A stretch of DNA of 64,000 nt from Xenorhabdus stockiae (GTDB lineage Bacteria; Pseudomonadota; Gammaproteobacteria; Enterobacterales; Enterobacteriaceae). This document shows positions 56,326-64,000 of this stretch, in pieces; position 1 is the first letter of the stretch, and each line of letters begins with the position of its first letter. Below the pieces are notes generated by a model that was not told the origin of the DNA, made no database searches, and worked only from the letters and a program-made list of their open reading frames with translations. The translations under genes and the position numbers were made by a program. The stretch covers positions 62,001-126,000 of the forward strand of contig NZ_NJAJ01000005.1 in NCBI RefSeq assembly GCF_002632825.1, given 5' to 3'.

Positions 56326-57699
56326 GTGCAGAAATATTTAAATGAAGCGCGTAGTTTGCTCGCTCTGGGGATCCCCGTCATTATCGCTCAGTCTTCACAA
56401 ACTGCGATGGGAGTCGTCGATACAGTCATGGCCGGTAAAGCAGGTGCAATAGAAATGTCCGCTGTTGCTATAGGGACATCAATCTGGCTGCCAGCGATTT
56501 TGCTTGCTCAAGGGATTTTGATGGCTTTAACGCCGATAGTTGCCCATATGAATGGCTCAGGTCAGAGAAAAAATGTTGCAGGCCAGATCCAACAAGGTTT
56601 TTGGCTGGCAACATTTCTTTCTATCTTTGTAATGACGATTTTATATAACTGCCGATTTATTATAGAAGCGCAGCATAATGTCGATCCTGTTCTGGCACAA
56701 AAATCCATCGATTTTATCCATGCAATTATGTGGGGAGCACCCGGTTGCCTGTTCTATCAGGTTTTACGCTGCCAGTGTGAAGGGCTGTCAAAAACCAAAC
56801 CAGCGATGGTTATTGGCGTTATCGGGCTATTAGTGAATATCCCTGTCAACTATATTTTCATTTACGGTAAGTTTGGTGCACCAGAACTTGGTGGTGTAGG
56901 TTGTGGGGTTGCAACCGCGAGCGTTTACTGGGTTATGTGTCTGTTACTACTTACCTATGTTAAACACGCACCATCCCAGAAAGATATTCATACATTTGAG
57001 AGTTTTTCTCGTCCTCATTGGCATACACAAAAACGCATTACTCTGCTGGGATTGCCTATCGGTCTGGCTATGTTCTTTGAGGTGACATTGTTTGCTGTTG
57101 TCTCCTTACTGCTCTCACCTCTTGGAGTAGTGGATGTTGCAGGACATCAAATCGCGCTTAATTTCAGTTCACTGATGTTTATGTTCCCGCTGTCATTTGG
57201 TATCGCAGCCACTATCCGGGTGGGTTATAACCTCGGACAGAAATCAACTGAAGGTGCCAAAGTATCAGCTTATACGAGCCTTGCGCTCGGGTTAATAATT
57301 GCTAGCATAACCGCCGCATTCACGACAATATTCCGTGAACCGATTGCTATGATGTATAACGATAATCCTGAAGTGGTCATATTAGCATCTAATCTGATGC
57401 TATTTGCTGCTATTTACCAGCTTTCAGATTCTGTTCAAGTCATTGGCTCAGGTGTATTACGTGGATATAAAGATACGCGCTCTATTTTCGTTATCACTTT
57501 CATCGCCTATTGGATGTTCGGATTACCAAGTGGCTACATTCTGGCATTGACCAATTTTGTTACTGAACCTATGGGTCCACAAGGTTTCTGGATTGGGTTT
57601 ATTATCGGATTGACCGTTGCAGCAATTATGATTGGCTACCGGATTTTGTGGTTACAAAAGCAGCCTGATCATGCTGTCCTCGCTCGTTCTACCCGTTAA
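56326..57699 (+). CDS. mdtK: Multidrug efflux transporter MdtK (NorM, MATE family), GTG start
   Basis: 457 residues starting [40 protein letters not shown], which matches E. coli MdtK, so the GTG at 56326 with AAAGGTG upstream is the start. Twelve transmembrane segments are expected. Conserved blocks include [17 protein letters not shown] and [38 protein letters not shown]. It exports cationic drugs by sodium or proton antiport. A long hairpin follows before the tRNA genes. Confidence 0.96.
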   Translation: MQKYLNEARSLLALGIPVIIAQSSQTAMGVVDTVMAGKAGAIEMSAVAIGTSIWLPAILLAQGILMALTPIVAHMNGSGQRKNVAGQIQQGFWLATFLSIFVMTILYNCRFIIEAQHNVDPVLAQKSIDFIHAIMWGAPGCLFYQVLRCQCEGLSKTKPAMVIGVIGLLVNIPVNYIFIYGKFGAPELGGVGCGVATASVYWVMCLLLLTYVKHAPSQKDIHTFESFSRPHWHTQKRITLLGLPIGLAMFFEVTLFAVVSLLLSPLGVVDVAGHQIALNFSSLMFMFPLSFGIAATIRVGYNLGQKSTEGAKVSAYTSLALGLIIASITAAFTTIFREPIAMMYNDNPEVVILASNLMLFAAIYQLSDSVQVIGSGVLRGYKDTRSIFVITFIAYWMFGLPSGYILALTNFVTEPMGPQGFWIGFIIGLTVAAIMIGYRILWLQKQPDHAVLARSTR

Positions 57700-57722
57700 T
57701 TTAGTCCATTAAATTAATATCT

Positions 57723-57800
57723 CAAGGGAAAAAAGCTGCAAATTCACACTAAAAGATGTAAATGCGAGCAATTAAACACGAATTTGCATTTTTTCCCTTG
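57723..57800. terminator. Long inverted repeat after mdtK, CAAGGG...CCCTTG type
   Basis: CAAGGGAAAAAAGCTGCAAA with TTC (57723-57745) pairs with GAATTTGCATTTTTTCCCTT followed by G (57780-57800) except for a 2-base bulge; the loop has 34 bases. The T-run after the inner GAATTTGCA stem can stop transcription. The same happens in reverse, and the element shields mdtK from the tRNA genes. Confidence 0.6.
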
Positions 57801-57859
57801 CCAGATAGCTCAGCGATCGTTAATATTCGTCCCCGTTGTCACCCATAGAAATTTAGATT

Positions 57860-57936
57860 GCGTCCGTAGCTCAGTTGGTTAGAGCACCACCTTGACATGG
57901 TGGGGGTCGGTGGTTCGAGTCCACTCGGACGCACCA
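57860..57936 (+). tRNA. valV: tRNA-Val (GAC)
   Basis: 77 nt with encoded CCA. The acceptor stem GCGTCCG pairs with CGGACGC; the anticodon arm ACCACCTTGACATGGTGG presents GAC; the T arm contains GGTTCGAGTCC. It decodes GUC and GUU. E. coli has the same valV-valW pair between mdtK and pykF. Confidence 0.97.
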
Positions 57937-57970
57937 AATCTCTGGTTGGCATAGCAACTCAAATTTATGT

Positions 57971-58047
57971 GCGTCCGTAGCTCAGTTGGTTAGAGCACCA
58001 CCTTGACATGGTGGGGGTCGGTGGTTCGAGTCCACTCGGACGCACCA
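57971..58047 (+). tRNA. valW: tRNA-Val (GAC), second identical copy
   Basis: 77 nt, identical to the preceding tRNA over its full length, with anticodon GAC and encoded CCA. The 34-base gap indicates a shared precursor transcript. No T-rich terminator is evident immediately after it. Confidence 0.97.
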
Positions 58048-58562
58048 TTCACTTGATATCCTCATTTTTATCATCTGTAATACCTTTGCTATTTTTCTGA
58101 TAACCACTCGAATTTTTTATAAAAACACTTTTTTCATCTGCAATATTCAAGCTACTAAAAATTATTTTTTCACTGTTGCGCAACAACTCTCTGATTTTTC
58201 TGATATGAGTATGTTCATTTTTTATTCTTCCCAGATAAATTTTTTTAAGAATCACTTTTTGATTCATTTCACAGAAATTAGCCTCTATAATACGGCCCTG
58301 TCATTAGTTGAATGGTTTCAGCCAATTAATTTACCGAATCCAGAAAAAATTGCAGATGATTAATCGCTCTAAATCCACATGGTTAATACATGCCTGGCTT
58401 GATGAAAAACAACCAATTGACACTTTTCTGCCATCCGTTTTCCATGTATGTTGCGCAACTTAAAATGCCAGACTAACAGAGCCAAGTGACACTGGCATAT
58501 AATGTCAATGGTTGGTAATACACTCTTTTTAATCCATTAAAACCAGTAGTAGATAGATTGTC
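58048..58562. other. Gene-free region between tRNA-Val and pykF
   Basis: 515 bases, AT-rich. A 72-codon minus-strand ORF at 58049-58267 has no ribosome binding site and is not accepted. The region contains a candidate pykF promoter (TATAAT at 58286-58291) with a Cra-like site downstream, and a second TATAAT at 58498-58503 nearer to the gene. Confidence 0.45.
58309..58320 (+). promoter_or_regulatory. Cra (FruR) site of pykF
   Basis: TGAATGGTTTCA matches the Cra consensus TGAATCGNTTCA with one mismatch and lies just downstream of a TTCATT-N17-TATAAT promoter (58263-58291). Cra represses pykF in E. coli, so the site probably blocks early elongation or initiation when fructose-1,6-bisphosphate is low. 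Confidence 0.55.
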
Positions 58563-59972
58563 ATGAAAAAAACCAAAATTGTTTGTACTATCGGGCCAAA
58601 AACTGAATCCGAAGAAAAACTGACCGAACTGCTTAACTCAGGCATGAACGTTATGCGCCTGAATTTTTCTCACGGTGACTACGAAGAACATGGTCAGCGT
58701 ATTAAAAATATCCGCTCAGTCACTGCAAAAACCGGTAAAAAAGCAGCTATCTTACTGGATACTAAAGGCCCTGAAATCCGTACCATGAAGCTGGAAGATG
58801 GTAATGATGTTTCCCTGACAGCTGGTCAGACTTTCACCTTTACAACTGATCAATCCACTATCGGCAATCAGGAGCGCGTTGCCGTAACCTATTCAGGCTT
58901 ACCAGCCGATTTATCTGTAGGTAATACAGTTTTGGTCGATGATGGCCTGATTGCCATGACAGTAAAACAGATCACCGCCACTGAAGTTATCTGTGAAGTT
59001 CTGAACAACGGTGACTTAGGCGAAAACAAAGGCGTCAACCTGCCGAATGTTTCTATCAACCTGCCTGCGCTGGCAGAAAAAGATAAGCAAGATCTCATCT
59101 TTGGCTGTGAACAGGGTGTTGATTTTATCGCTGCCTCTTTCATCCGTAAGCGTTCTGATGTTCTGGAAATTCGTGAACACCTGAAGGCTCATGGTGGTGA
59201 ACATATCCAGATTATTTCTAAAATTGAAAACCAGGAAGGTTTGAACAATTTTGATGAGATCCTGGAAGCCTCAGACGGTATCATGGTTGCCCGTGGTGAT
59301 CTGGGTGTTGAAATTCCGGTAGAAGAAGTCATTTTCGCGCAGAAAATGATGATAGAGAAATGTAACTCTGCACGTAAAGTTGTCATCACTGCGACTCAGA
59401 TGCTGGATTCCATGATCAAAAATCCACGCCCTACCCGTGCCGAAGCTGGTGATGTTGCCAACGCAATTTTGGACGGAACTGACGCAGTAATGCTTTCTGG
59501 CGAAAGTGCGAAAGGAAAATATCCAGTTGAAGCCGTTTCCATCATGGCAACTATCTGTGAACGTACAGATCGCGTTATGGGCAGCCGGATTGAAAATACC
59601 AAAACACAGAAATTGCGTGTAACTGAGGCAGTTTGCCGTGGCGCAGTAGAAATTGCGGAAAAACTGGAAGCCCCTCTGATCGTTGTTGCAACTTATGGCG
59701 GTAAATCAGCAAGATCTGTGCGTAAATACTTCCCTAATGCACGGATCCTCGCATTAACTACCAATGAAATCACTGCCCGCCAGTTATTGCTGGTTAAAGG
59801 CGTTTCTACACAGGTTGTCAAAGAAATTGCCTCTACCGATGACTTTTACCGTATCGGTAAAGAAGCTGCATTAGCCAGCGGTATGGCAAGTAAAGGTGAT
59901 ATCGTTGTGATGGTATCCGGTGCATTAGTACCAAGCGGCACAACAAATACATCTTCTGTTCATGTACTGTAA
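58563..59972 (+). CDS. pykF: Pyruvate kinase I (PykF)
   Basis: 469 residues, one shorter than E. coli PykF. The barrel N-terminus [20 protein letters not shown], the B domain, the active-site segment [13 protein letters not shown], and [45 protein letters not shown] are all present. The C-terminal domain binds the activator fructose-1,6-bisphosphate. It makes ATP and pyruvate from phosphoenolpyruvate. A terminator and the long lpp upstream region follow. Confidence 0.98.
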   Translation: MKKTKIVCTIGPKTESEEKLTELLNSGMNVMRLNFSHGDYEEHGQRIKNIRSVTAKTGKKAAILLDTKGPEIRTMKLEDGNDVSLTAGQTFTFTTDQSTIGNQERVAVTYSGLPADLSVGNTVLVDDGLIAMTVKQITATEVICEVLNNGDLGENKGVNLPNVSINLPALAEKDKQDLIFGCEQGVDFIAASFIRKRSDVLEIREHLKAHGGEHIQIISKIENQEGLNNFDEILEASDGIMVARGDLGVEIPVEEVIFAQKMMIEKCNSARKVVITATQMLDSMIKNPRPTRAEAGDVANAILDGTDAVMLSGESAKGKYPVEAVSIMATICERTDRVMGSRIENTKTQKLRVTEAVCRGAVEIAEKLEAPLIVVATYGGKSARSVRKYFPNARILALTTNEITARQLLLVKGVSTQVVKEIASTDDFYRIGKEAALASGMASKGDIVVMVSGALVPSGTTNTSSVHVL

Positions 59973-59989
59973 TTATTTTTGATTACAAA

Positions 59990-60018
59990 GCAGATCGCTC
60001 GGTAATTGAGCGATCTGC
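59990..60018 (+). terminator. pykF terminator hairpin
   Basis: GCAGATCGCTC and GAGCGATCTGC pair perfectly around GGTAATT, 18 bases after the pykF stop. No long U-tract follows. Confidence 0.7.
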
Positions 60019-60409
60019 ACTTATAAATAATCCCTCCATATTTTTGTCCCTTCCCCGCTAATAAAAAATGTGCTCCTGTAATAAGCGCAAAAAACAGCAA
60101 TAAAAGATGTATAATAAACACACTAATTATTTTAAAGTTATTGACGCTAATTCGCATCCTTAAAGCATTTTACTCACTTAACCCACGGATTCTGCCAGAG
60201 AAAAATGTGTCAAAATAACAAAATAGGCAATGGGATATTATTGGTTTATTACATCAGTACAGTGAAAAACTGGAAGATACATCACGTAATGTTTGAGATT
60301 TTTCTGATTTAATTATTCCTCTCATTACCGTTTTATTGTAGTTATCTAAAAATTATTAACTTATTTTAGAGCGAAAAACAGTAGAATTTGTTTATCCGGA
60401 CAAAATTTA

Positions 60410-60439
60410 TTCTCTTTCTAAAAAAGTTTGTGTAATAAT
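60410..60439 (+). promoter_or_regulatory. lpp promoter
   Basis: TTCTCT-N18-AATAAT with AAAAGTTTGTGTAATAATTA, and the leader GATTAACTTAATCTAGAGGG, closely match the E. coli lpp promoter and leader as I recall them, including the very AT-rich upstream stretch (60180-60400). A strong constitutive promoter is expected. The upstream part, 60019-60400, holds nothing else I can support. Confidence 0.7.
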
Positions 60440-60482
60440 TAGATAGCTACTTGAAGATTAACTTAATCTAGAGGGTATTGTG

Positions 60483-60722
60483 ATGAATCGTACTAAAATT
60501 GTACTTGGCGCAGTAATTCTCGCTTCTACGATGTTAGCAGGTTGTACAAGCACGGCTAAAAAGGTTGACCAGCTTTCTTCTCAGGTTCTAACTTTGGGTT
60601 CCAAAGTGGACCAACTGAGCAACGAAGTTGGCTCAATGCGTTCTGATGTACAAACAGCTAAAGACGAAGCAGCTCGTGCTAACCAACGTCTTGACAACCA
60701 AGTTCGTTCCTACAAAAAATAA
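60483..60722 (+). CDS. lpp: Major outer-membrane (Braun) lipoprotein Lpp
   Basis: 79 residues; the ATG at 60483 is used, with GAGGGT upstream. The signal peptide [21 protein letters not shown] ends in a lipobox with the lipidated Cys at residue 21. Heptad repeats ([29 protein letters not shown]) form the trimeric coiled coil. The C-terminal Lys of SYKK is the residue crosslinked to peptidoglycan. Lpp ties the outer membrane to the wall at fixed distance. The convergent ldtE gene encodes an L,D-transpeptidase family member. Confidence 0.97.
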   Translation: MNRTKIVLGAVILASTMLAGCTSTAKKVDQLSSQVLTLGSKVDQLSNEVGSMRSDVQTAKDEAARANQRLDNQVRSYKK

Positions 60723-60737
60723 ATTTGTAGCATTTTC

Positions 60738-60770
60738 AAGAATGGCGTACTTAATAAGTACGCCATTCTT
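60738..60770. terminator. Shared terminator lpp/ldtE
   Basis: AAGAATGGCGTACTTA and TAAGTACGCCATTCTT form a stem of about 15 bp around AAT, with T-rich sequence after it. It stands between the convergent lpp and ldtE genes. Confidence 0.9.
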
Positions 60771-60801
60771 TATGTATATCTTGGATTATCTACAGCTTAG
60801 G

Positions 60802-61866
60802 TCAGGACTTAGTCTGATAGACCGGTGTGGGCTGATTCAACAGGGGTAGTTTAACTGGCTGAACGTTCAGAGTTTCGTCTTCACGCTCCTCCACTAACTG
60901 TGATATCTCTTTCTCCCTGTGACTGGATGAAAGCCCTTTCTCATTTACCGCTACTGGTATTCCAGAACGACGAATAATTTCCTGATCGACCAAAACAACA
61001 TTGGTTCCCTTGTTTCCAATAAATTTTAATAACCCTTCCGTGCGCTTAATTGGCATGGTCTGAGGATCATCCGATTCTGTTTTTGACAAAGGCTGATGGA
61101 CTTCAACATAACGTTTTCCATCCGGCTCTACTGCATATTTGATCGGTTCATTAATAATCTGAACACGGGTTCCTCTTGGAACATTGTGAAAAAGTGCTTT
61201 AATGTCATCAGGACGTAAACGTATACAACCGGAGCTAACACGCATGCCAATACCAAAATTGGCATTGGTGCCATGTATCAGATATTCCCCTCGCCCAGCG
61301 GACAGACGCAAAGCAAAATCGCCCATTGGATTATCTGGCCCGGCGGGTATTACAGCGGGCAGGATAATCCCTCGACTCGCATAATCCTTACGAATATTTG
61401 TAGTAGGCGTCCATGTAGGATTTTTAATAAGCTGGCTGACTGAAGTTGTCATTGTTGGCGTATTGCGCCCAAGCTGCCCGATGCCGATTGGATACACAAT
61501 GACACTATTTTTCCCTTTCGGATAATAATAAAGCCTCATTTCAGCCAGATTAATAACAATACCCTGACGGGGAGTATTGGGAAGCAACATCTGTGATGGG
61601 ATGACCAGCTTGGTTCCGGGTTTAGGTAAATACGGATCAACACCAGGATTGGCTTCTAACATCGCCAACAAACCTATTTGGTATTTAGCGGCTATGGCTT
61701 CCAGAGGAAGTCCATCATTAGGTACGACATAGATGGAATTCTCACCAATCAGGCTACTGTTAGCAGGTGGTAGCGGATATTCCACCGCATAAGCCATATT
61801 AGCTATCCCGCAGAACGACAACATGCCGATCAAGAAAGTACTGATAAAAGTCAAAAATCGCTTCAT
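60802..61866 (-). CDS. ldtE: L,D-transpeptidase LdtE-like (YnhG)
   Basis: 354 residues from the ATG at 61866 (GAGGAAG upstream); an earlier start would run through a terminator hairpin. The signal peptide ends at MAYA (residue ~28). A LysM-like peptidoglycan-binding segment lies at about residues 42-90 (YVVPNDGLPLEAIAAKYQIGLLAMLEANPGVDPYLPKPGTKLVIP). The YkuD catalytic domain has HGTNANFGIGMRVSSGCIRL with the nucleophilic Cys. LdtE-type enzymes make 3-3 crosslinks, and some YkuD relatives attach Lpp to the wall. Position next to lpp is the same in E. coli. Confidence 0.9.
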   Translation of the reverse strand: MKRFLTFISTFLIGMLSFCGIANMAYAVEYPLPPANSSLIGENSIYVVPNDGLPLEAIAAKYQIGLLAMLEANPGVDPYLPKPGTKLVIPSQMLLPNTPRQGIVINLAEMRLYYYPKGKNSVIVYPIGIGQLGRNTPTMTTSVSQLIKNPTWTPTTNIRKDYASRGIILPAVIPAGPDNPMGDFALRLSAGRGEYLIHGTNANFGIGMRVSSGCIRLRPDDIKALFHNVPRGTRVQIINEPIKYAVEPDGKRYVEVHQPLSKTESDDPQTMPIKRTEGLLKFIGNKGTNVVLVDQEIIRRSGIPVAVNEKGLSSSHREKEISQLVEEREDETLNVQPVKLPLLNQPTPVYQTKS

Positions 61867-61906
61867 ACACACTTCCTCAATGATATTTGAATGCCAGTGG
61901 TTAATT

Positions 61907-61928
61907 AATAGCCTCACATAAGGCTATT
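61907..61928 (-). terminator. Hairpin between menI and ldtE
   Basis: AATAGCCT and AGGCTATT pair around a 6-base loop, between menI and the start of ldtE on the minus strand. The tract after the stem is weak (ATTAATTAACC), so it may only partly stop the ydiJ-menI transcript. Confidence 0.5.
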
Positions 61929-61982
61929 TTACCCCCCTTTGCCACAATAAAAACTAAGCAAACTGCTTTTATATACCAAATA

Positions 61983-62411
61983 TTAGGACAATATCGCTGT
62001 AGTCAAACGAGATGTGCAACATAATTGTTGCTGTCCGTTATAAATATCAATCTGCCAGACCTGATGAGAACGTCCAAGATGGATTGCTTTGCAGACTCCT
62101 TTAACTATACCATCACGCACGGCTTTAATATGATTCGCATTAATTTCGACACCGACAACTTTTTGTTCACCTTCTGAGCAAAGATAGCCAGCGAGTGAAC
62201 CCAGTGATTCTGCCAACACCACAGATGCCCCACCATGCAAAATCCCGAATGGCTGTTTAGTTCGTTGATCAACCGGCATTGTGCCTTCAAGGAAATCATC
62301 ACCAAGCTGGGTTATTTCTATTCCAACATATCCTAACATGCAGTCATTTCTCAATTGATTTAGCATGCTGACATCTGCGCTACGTTTCCAAATTTGTTGT
62401 TTCTGAATCAC
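61983..62411 (-). CDS. menI: 1,4-dihydroxy-2-naphthoyl-CoA hydrolase MenI (YdiI), GTG start
   Basis: 142 residues. The GTG at 62411 is preceded by GGAG and shares a base with the ydiJ stop (TAGTG), implying coupling. The hotdog thioesterase fold matches E. coli YdiI (GTMPVDQRTKQPFGILHGGASVVLAESLGSLAGYLCSEGEQKVVGVEINANHIKAVRDG), including the Glu in LAESLGS that acts as the catalytic base. It releases dihydroxynaphthoate in menaquinone synthesis. Confidence 0.95.
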   Translation of the reverse strand: MIQKQQIWKRSADVSMLNQLRNDCMLGYVGIEITQLGDDFLEGTMPVDQRTKQPFGILHGGASVVLAESLGSLAGYLCSEGEQKVVGVEINANHIKAVRDGIVKGVCKAIHLGRSHQVWQIDIYNGQQQLCCTSRLTTAILS

Positions 62412-64000
62412 TACACTATCTCCAATAAAGCTTGTAATGGGTGTTTAAGTACTTTTCCTTCTATTCGCTTCACCTGACTACGGCATGAATAACCGGTGCT
62501 AAGGCAATGCTCCAAAACAAGGTTGTTCAATGCTGGCGCCCATGAAAGCCGGTAAATACCAAGCGAGTTTTCGAGATTCTTTTTTTCGTGACCATACGTT
62601 CCAGCCATACCACAGCACCCCACGTTGACGTTATTTAAATTACCGCCAAAATGGTGAAAGATGTCACTCCACTGTTTACCGCTGTTAGGTAACGCTGTCA
62701 CTTCTGTACAGTGCCCAAACAGATACCAGTCATGACTAGGTGTTACATTGTCACGTTTTTCTGTTGGAATAATTTCTGGCAATATATTAACCAACCATTC
62801 ATGAACTAATTGGACATTAAAATTACCCCGATGTTCACCGAGAATATCCCTGTATTCATCCCGATAACACAGAACTAAGGCTGGATCGACACCCACCATC
62901 GGAATATCCAATTGTGCCGCCCGATTCAGAAAATCAGCCGTTTTCCGGGCTGTCTTGGCAAACTTATTTAAGAAACCTTTGACGTGTTGCGCTTTTCCAT
63001 TGGGAGAAAACGGTAACAACACTGGCTGATATCCAAGTTTCTCAACCAGTCGCACAAAATCAGTGACCACTTTTGCATCGTGATAACTGGTGAAAGGATC
63101 CTGAACAATAAGTACATGCTGTTTACGCTGAGGTAAGGATAAGGTTTCAAGCTGTTCCAGTGTCGTTCCCACCGCATAGTGTCCTGCCAATTGCTGCTGC
63201 AATGTCGGATAGGAAAGCTGAGGCAGATCAGCCATACCAATAGTATGCTGGCTGAGTTTTTGCACCCATGGCTGCCGCAGGAAGAAATTAAATACGCGGG
63301 GTGCTTTTGCCATTAATGGAGTACTGTCTTCAACGTTAGCGACGATGTGATCACGCAACGGGCGTAAATAACGGCTATGATACAAAGCCAGAAAACGGGA
63401 ACGGAACGATGGCACATCAATTTTAATCGGGCATTGTGTCGAACAGGCCTTACAGGCCAGACAGCCTGACATCGCTTCTTTTACTTCATGTGAAAAATCA
63501 TACTCTCCCCGCCATGCCTGCCAACTATAACGTGTTTTTTCAATCAAACCACGCAGGCTGGGGCGCGACTGGTCAAGCCCATGCTCCAGTAATTCAGGTT
63601 TAACACCCTGCTCCGTCAAAAGCCGCAGCCATTCCCTGACAAGAGTAGCTCTCCCTTTGGGTGAATGGATCCGATGCTGGCTGATTTTCATTGAAGGACA
63701 CATCGGGCTTTTAACGTCAAAATTGAAGCATAGGCCATTACCATTACACTCCATTGCTCCACGGAATGTGCTTCTGACATTAACGGGGATCGTTCTGTCA
63801 AAAGTGCCTCGCTTGGCCTCATCAACCTTCATCATGGGAGCATCAATGCCGATCGGCGGGCAGATTTTTCCCGGATTCAGCCTGTTAAGCGGATCAAATG
63901 CGGCTTTAATCCGACGCAGTTCGTCGTATAATATTTCACCAAAGAAAGAGGGACTATATTCTGCCCGAAAGCCTTTTCCGTGTTCTCCCCATAACAATCC
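62411..64000 (-). CDS. ydiJ: YdiJ family FAD/Fe-S oxidoreductase, 5' end missing
   Basis: The frame is open to the right edge, so the N-terminal half of this protein (E. coli YdiJ has about 1018 residues) lies outside. The visible C-terminal ~530 residues start with the end of the FAD-linked oxidase domain (EILYDELRRIKAAFDPLNRLNPGKI). A 4Fe-4S segment (MSGCLACKACSTQCPIKIDVP) and a CCG-type domain (VGCCGMAGTYGHEKKN) follow. E. coli YdiJ is reported to oxidise D-2-hydroxyglutarate, feeding electrons to the respiratory chain. It is translationally coupled to menI. Confidence 0.93.
   Translation of the reverse strand, partial: GLLWGEHGKGFRAEYSPSFFGEILYDELRRIKAAFDPLNRLNPGKICPPIGIDAPMMKVDEAKRGTFDRTIPVNVRSTFRGAMECNGNGLCFNFDVKSPMCPSMKISQHRIHSPKGRATLVREWLRLLTEQGVKPELLEHGLDQSRPSLRGLIEKTRYSWQAWRGEYDFSHEVKEAMSGCLACKACSTQCPIKIDVPSFRSRFLALYHSRYLRPLRDHIVANVEDSTPLMAKAPRVFNFFLRQPWVQKLSQHTIGMADLPQLSYPTLQQQLAGHYAVGTTLEQLETLSLPQRKQHVLIVQDPFTSYHDAKVVTDFVRLVEKLGYQPVLLPFSPNGKAQHVKGFLNKFAKTARKTADFLNRAAQLDIPMVGVDPALVLCYRDEYRDILGEHRGNFNVQLVHEWLVNILPEIIPTEKRDNVTPSHDWYLFGHCTEVTALPNSGKQWSDIFHHFGGNLNNVNVGCCGMAGTYGHEKKNLENSLGIYRLSWAPALNNLVLEHCLSTGYSCRSQVKRIEGKVLKHPLQALLEIV

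Noticed and set aside
58049..58267. 72-codon Lys/Ile-rich ORF on the minus strand after the tRNA genes
   Set aside because: No ribosome binding site, AT-driven composition, and it overlaps the likely pykF promoter region; no recognisable family.
59960..60157. 65-codon minus-strand ORF with a hydrophobic N-terminal segment after pykF
   Set aside because: It reads through the pykF terminator hairpin into the end of pykF and has no properly spaced ribosome binding site; probably chance in AT-rich DNA.
1..64000. CRISPR arrays, intact insertion sequences or prophage genes
   Set aside because: No regularly spaced direct repeats, transposase, integrase or phage structural genes apart from the T6SS components were found.

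Overview
The window comes from an enterobacterium of the Morganellaceae type, most likely Xenorhabdus or Photorhabdus. The housekeeping genes are close to their E. coli counterparts and largely in E. coli order (psp, sap, fabI, tyrS-pdxY, slyA/slyB, gloA-rnt-grxD-sodB-purR-cfa-ribC-mdtK-tRNA-Val-pykF-lpp-ldtE-menI-ydiJ). The DNA is moderately AT-rich, and fragments of a repeat family common in these genera are present. The genus call is inference.

Region 1 (1-27014) is one complete type VI secretion (T6SS) island, all on the plus strand. It opens with the 3' part of a VgrG spike gene. A tip/adaptor module follows: DUF2169 plus pentapeptide repeats, a second pentapeptide protein, a DUF3540 protein and a PAAR-like DUF4150 protein. 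Then come tssJ-tssK-tssL-tssM-tssA-tssB-tssC-hcp-tagH-tssE-tssF-tssG-tssH and a small Ser/Thr kinase. All thirteen core components are present. TssJLM form the membrane complex, TssKEFG with VgrG the baseplate, TssBC the sheath, Hcp the tube, TssA the assembly cap and TssH recycles the sheath. No recognisable toxin domain lies in the window, so cargo must be upstream, elsewhere, or be the pentapeptide proteins themselves.

Region 2 (27064-39655) holds minus-strand tyrR, ycjF, ycjX and pspCBA, divergent from pspF, followed by the plus-strand sapABCDF operon. A minus-strand copy of the iron-stress small RNA RyhB, with its Fur operator, sits between pspF and sapA. tyrR has two tandem TyrR-box-like operators over its promoter, and pspA has a sigma-54 promoter.

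Region 3 (39840-50077) holds fabI, pdxY, tyrS, pdxH, anmK, slyB, slyA, a DUF1289 gene, gloA, rnt, grxD and sodB. The sodB start region is complementary to the core of the RyhB encoded 15 kb away. The spacer between slyA and the DUF1289 gene is gene-free and looks decayed.

Region 4 (50231-64000) holds the tiny membrane-protein gene ynhF (29 residues, with an FNR-like promoter), purR, punR/punC, cfa, ribC, mdtK, two identical tRNA-Val genes, pykF, lpp, ldtE, menI and the 3' part of ydiJ. lpp and ldtE face each other across a shared terminator and encode partners: Braun lipoprotein and an L,D-transpeptidase.
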